In this document: positions 12,850 to 14,038 of the stretch, one piece after another
Position numbering within the stretch: the first letter of the stretch is position 1
How the letters are laid out: each line of letters opens with the position of its first letter
Assembly (NCBI GenBank): GCA_900766895.1
Contig: CAAFXF010000055.1
Coordinates: 1 to 14,038 of the forward strand
DNA: 14,038 bases
Direction: 5' to 3'
From: Clostridia bacterium
GTDB taxonomy: Bacteria > Bacillota > Clostridia > Oscillospirales > Acutalibacteraceae
Made by a program: the position numbers and the translations under genes
Notes under the pieces: generated by a model
What the model saw: only the letters and a program-made list of their open reading frames with translations
The model's database searches: none
Told to the model about the DNA's origin: nothing

Positions 12850-13203
12850 ATGCCCAGAAGTTACAGACAAGTAAGTCAATATGAGAAAGAAATCATAGAG
12901 TTGCATAATCAAGGAATGACATTAAGAGCAATAGCAGAAAAATTAGGATTCACACATAAGCAAGTACAAGAATTCAAAACAAGATACAACAAAAAGCAAC
13001 GAATGATAGAAGCAGGACAAGCAATTCATAAGAAAGGCAGACCGTGTAAAAATCAAGATGATGGATTACCACCATCAATTCAGAATTTGGACAAGCTTGC
13101 GCAAATGCGATATGTAATGGCAAGCAAAGACAGATATATTAAGCGATTAGAAATGGAAAACGAGTTAATGCGGGATTTTCTCTCGCTCATAGAAAGGAAG
13201 TGA
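12850..13203 (+). CDS. IS3-family transposase OrfA
   Basis: 117 residues. N-terminal helix-turn-helix (about 10-45: EKEIIELHNQGMTLRAIAEK, then LGFTHKQVQEFKTRYNK) binds the IS ends. A basic linker (KKGRPCK, about 61-67) follows, then a C-terminal helix rich in leucine and glutamate (KDRYIKRLEMENELMRDFLS, about 93-112) of the leucine-zipper type used for multimerisation. The start ATG 12850 has AGGAGG in a hairpin (separate entry). The gene ends in ERK-TGA, and the stop overlaps a GTG in the orfB frame (GTGA at 13200-13203). A fused OrfAB would need a -1 shift between 13143 and 13200. The usual A-AAA-AAG slippery heptamer is absent there; GA-TTT-TC near 13175-13181 and A-GAA-AGG near the stop are the only repetitive spots. 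Confidence 0.88.
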   Translation: MPRSYRQVSQYEKEIIELHNQGMTLRAIAEKLGFTHKQVQEFKTRYNKKQRMIEAGQAIHKKGRPCKNQDDGLPPSIQNLDKLAQMRYVMASKDRYIKRLEMENELMRDFLSLIERK

Positions 13204-14038
13204 AGCCGTCGGTTAAATATCAAGTAATCTACAAGCACAAGGAGAAATACAGCATTAGTCAGATGTGTAAGTTCTTTGGAGTATCAAGAAGTGGGTATTA
13301 TGCTTTCTTGAATCGAATAGATATACCGGATAGAGATTTGCCTTTAGCAGATAAGATCAGAGAATGTCAGGAAGAAACGAATAACACATATGGCTATCGC
13401 AGAGTACATATATGGCTTGAAAGACAAGGTATATACAGGAATCCAAAGACTGTACTGCGAGTAATGCAAAAGTACAATTTACTGTCGGTAGTACGCAGAA
13501 AGAAGTTTAAGTATGTATCAGAGCATCTACATAAATATCCAAATCTGCTTAATAGAGAATTCAGTACTGACAGACCTAATCAAAAATGGGTTACAGATAT
13601 ATCATATATACCAACAGCACAAGGCAATTGCTATCTATCAGTAATCAGAGACCTTTATGACAACAGTATTGTATCATATCAAATATCAAAGGATATGACG
13701 GTTAAGCTTGTACTTGATACTATTAAGAAAGCTATGAGAAAGGAAAAGGTCACCGCAGAGCTGCAACTCCACAGTGACCAAGGATCGCAATATGTATCTC
13801 ACGAATACCATTTGCTAACTAAATCATACGGCATTACGCCGTCAATGTCAAGACGAGGAAATCCATATGACAACGCATTAGCTGAAAATTTCTTTTCAAT
13901 TATAAAGACTGAGTGCATCCACCGAGTTAAACTCGCCGGATATGAGGAGGCTAGCCTCCTCATATCCGAATACATCAACTTTTACAACAAATATCGTATT
14001 CAAACAAAAACAAAACTGACTCCGCTTGAAAAACGAAA
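13200..14038 (+). CDS. IS3-family transposase OrfB, DDE catalytic subunit (3' end outside window)
   Basis: Open for about 279 codons from GTG 13200 to the window end with no stop. The frame is also open back to 13143, so fusion to OrfA by a -1 shift is possible. Order of features: an N-terminal HTH_21-like region (QMCKFFGVSRSGYYAFL; NNTYGYRRVHIWLE), then the integrase core with the three DDE acids: D in WVTDISYIPT, D in LHSDQGSQYVS, and E in GNPYDNALAENFFSIIKTE. The C-terminal signature YINFYNKYRIQTKTKLTPLEKR at the window edge is that of the last 20 or so residues of IS3 OrfB, so only a few codons are missing. No frameshift or stop interrupts it. The coding sequence contains a 32-nt perfect palindrome after the catalytic E (separate entry). 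Confidence 0.88.
   Translation, partial: MKPSVKYQVIYKHKEKYSISQMCKFFGVSRSGYYAFLNRIDIPDRDLPLADKIRECQEETNNTYGYRRVHIWLERQGIYRNPKTVLRVMQKYNLLSVVRRKKFKYVSEHLHKYPNLLNREFSTDRPNQKWVTDISYIPTAQGNCYLSVIRDLYDNSIVSYQISKDMTVKLVLDTIKKAMRKEKVTAELQLHSDQGSQYVSHEYHLLTKSYGITPSMSRRGNPYDNALAENFFSIIKTECIHRVKLAGYEEASLLISEYINFYNKYRIQTKTKLTPLEKR
13923..13968. repeat. Tandem palindromes inside orfB
   Basis: Two inverted repeats lie almost back to back: CGAGTT-a-AACTCG (13923-13935), then a perfect 32-nt palindrome (13937-13968) whose left half is CGGATATGAGGAGGCT and whose centre is GCTAGC. The reading frame stays open through both (RVKLAGYEEASLLISEY). A palindrome this long inside coding sequence is unlikely by chance. 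Confidence 0.9.

Larger units (their letters stand above)
12758..14038 (+). mobile_element. IS3-family insertion sequence, right end outside window
   Basis: Contains orfA (12850-13203) and orfB (from 13200) in the -1 frame relative to orfA, the standard IS3 layout with a DDE transposase. The left end is not certain: TGAACAAAATGAACAAGTCC (12758-12777) is the likeliest start, but the right terminal repeat that would prove it is beyond the window. The element is more AT-rich in codon usage than the phage operon. It lies directly downstream of the short repeat copy. Both genes look intact as far as they can be read, so the element may be active. Confidence 0.8.

Overview
The window looks like the chromosome of a Gram-positive, low-to-mid GC Clostridia member, probably an uncultured gut Oscillospiraceae/Ruminococcaceae-type bacterium. 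This is inferred from strong AGGAGG-type ribosome binding sites, PBSX/SPP1-like phage protein families, and a Ruminococcaceae-style interspersed repeat (GGCTCCCC...AAGGGG...CTGAGGGG). No rRNA, tRNA or species-diagnostic gene is present, so the assignment is tentative.

Layout, left to right. (1) 2-766: the 3' part of an AT-rich gene that resembles a type II restriction endonuclease, closed by a strong terminator (784-820). (2) 821-1021: a regulatory-looking intergenic region with two diverged copies of a 32-33 nt TGCA...TGAATAAAA motif around a perfect 16-nt palindrome. (3) 1022-11030: a tight, single-strand operon of phage structural genes. In order these are small and large terminase, portal, XkdF-type prohead protease with a nested scaffold start, a cement-like protein, an HK97-type capsid protein, three small head-completion/connector genes and a 31-codon micro-ORF. 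They are followed by a LysM baseplate protein, a gpD/XkdQ-like hub, a gpV-like spike, a gp25/XkdS-like wedge, a short baseplate J, an unassigned protein and a very short tail fibre. (4) 11045-11166: a structured repeat element. (5) 11284-12630: a membrane-embedded M28 metallopeptidase with its own promoter and terminator. (6) 12691-12750: a second, shorter copy of the repeat. (7) From about 12758 to the window end: an IS3-family insertion sequence cut by the window edge, with orfA complete and orfB nearly complete.

The most notable observation is the phage operon. It follows the PBSX (xkd) gene order closely, but the whole block that should lie between head completion and the LysM baseplate gene (tail sheath, tail tube, assembly chaperones, tape measure) is absent. 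That position holds only a 31-codon ORF with a perfect ribosome binding site. No integrase, repressor, replication, holin or endolysin gene is in the window. Every junction is tidy, with overlapping or closely spaced genes and good Shine-Dalgarno sites and no visible frameshifts. This points to a compact particle-forming locus (a domesticated, gene-transfer-agent-like or satellite-like element whose tail parts are encoded elsewhere or dispensed with) rather than random decay. That interpretation is inference; the missing block is seen directly.

How the genes would work together: the terminase pair would load DNA through the portal into a capsid shaped by the nested scaffold and matured by the protease. 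The connectors would close the head. The LysM/hub/spike/wedge/J/fibre set would form a minimal contractile-type baseplate, but it has no visible tube to attach to.
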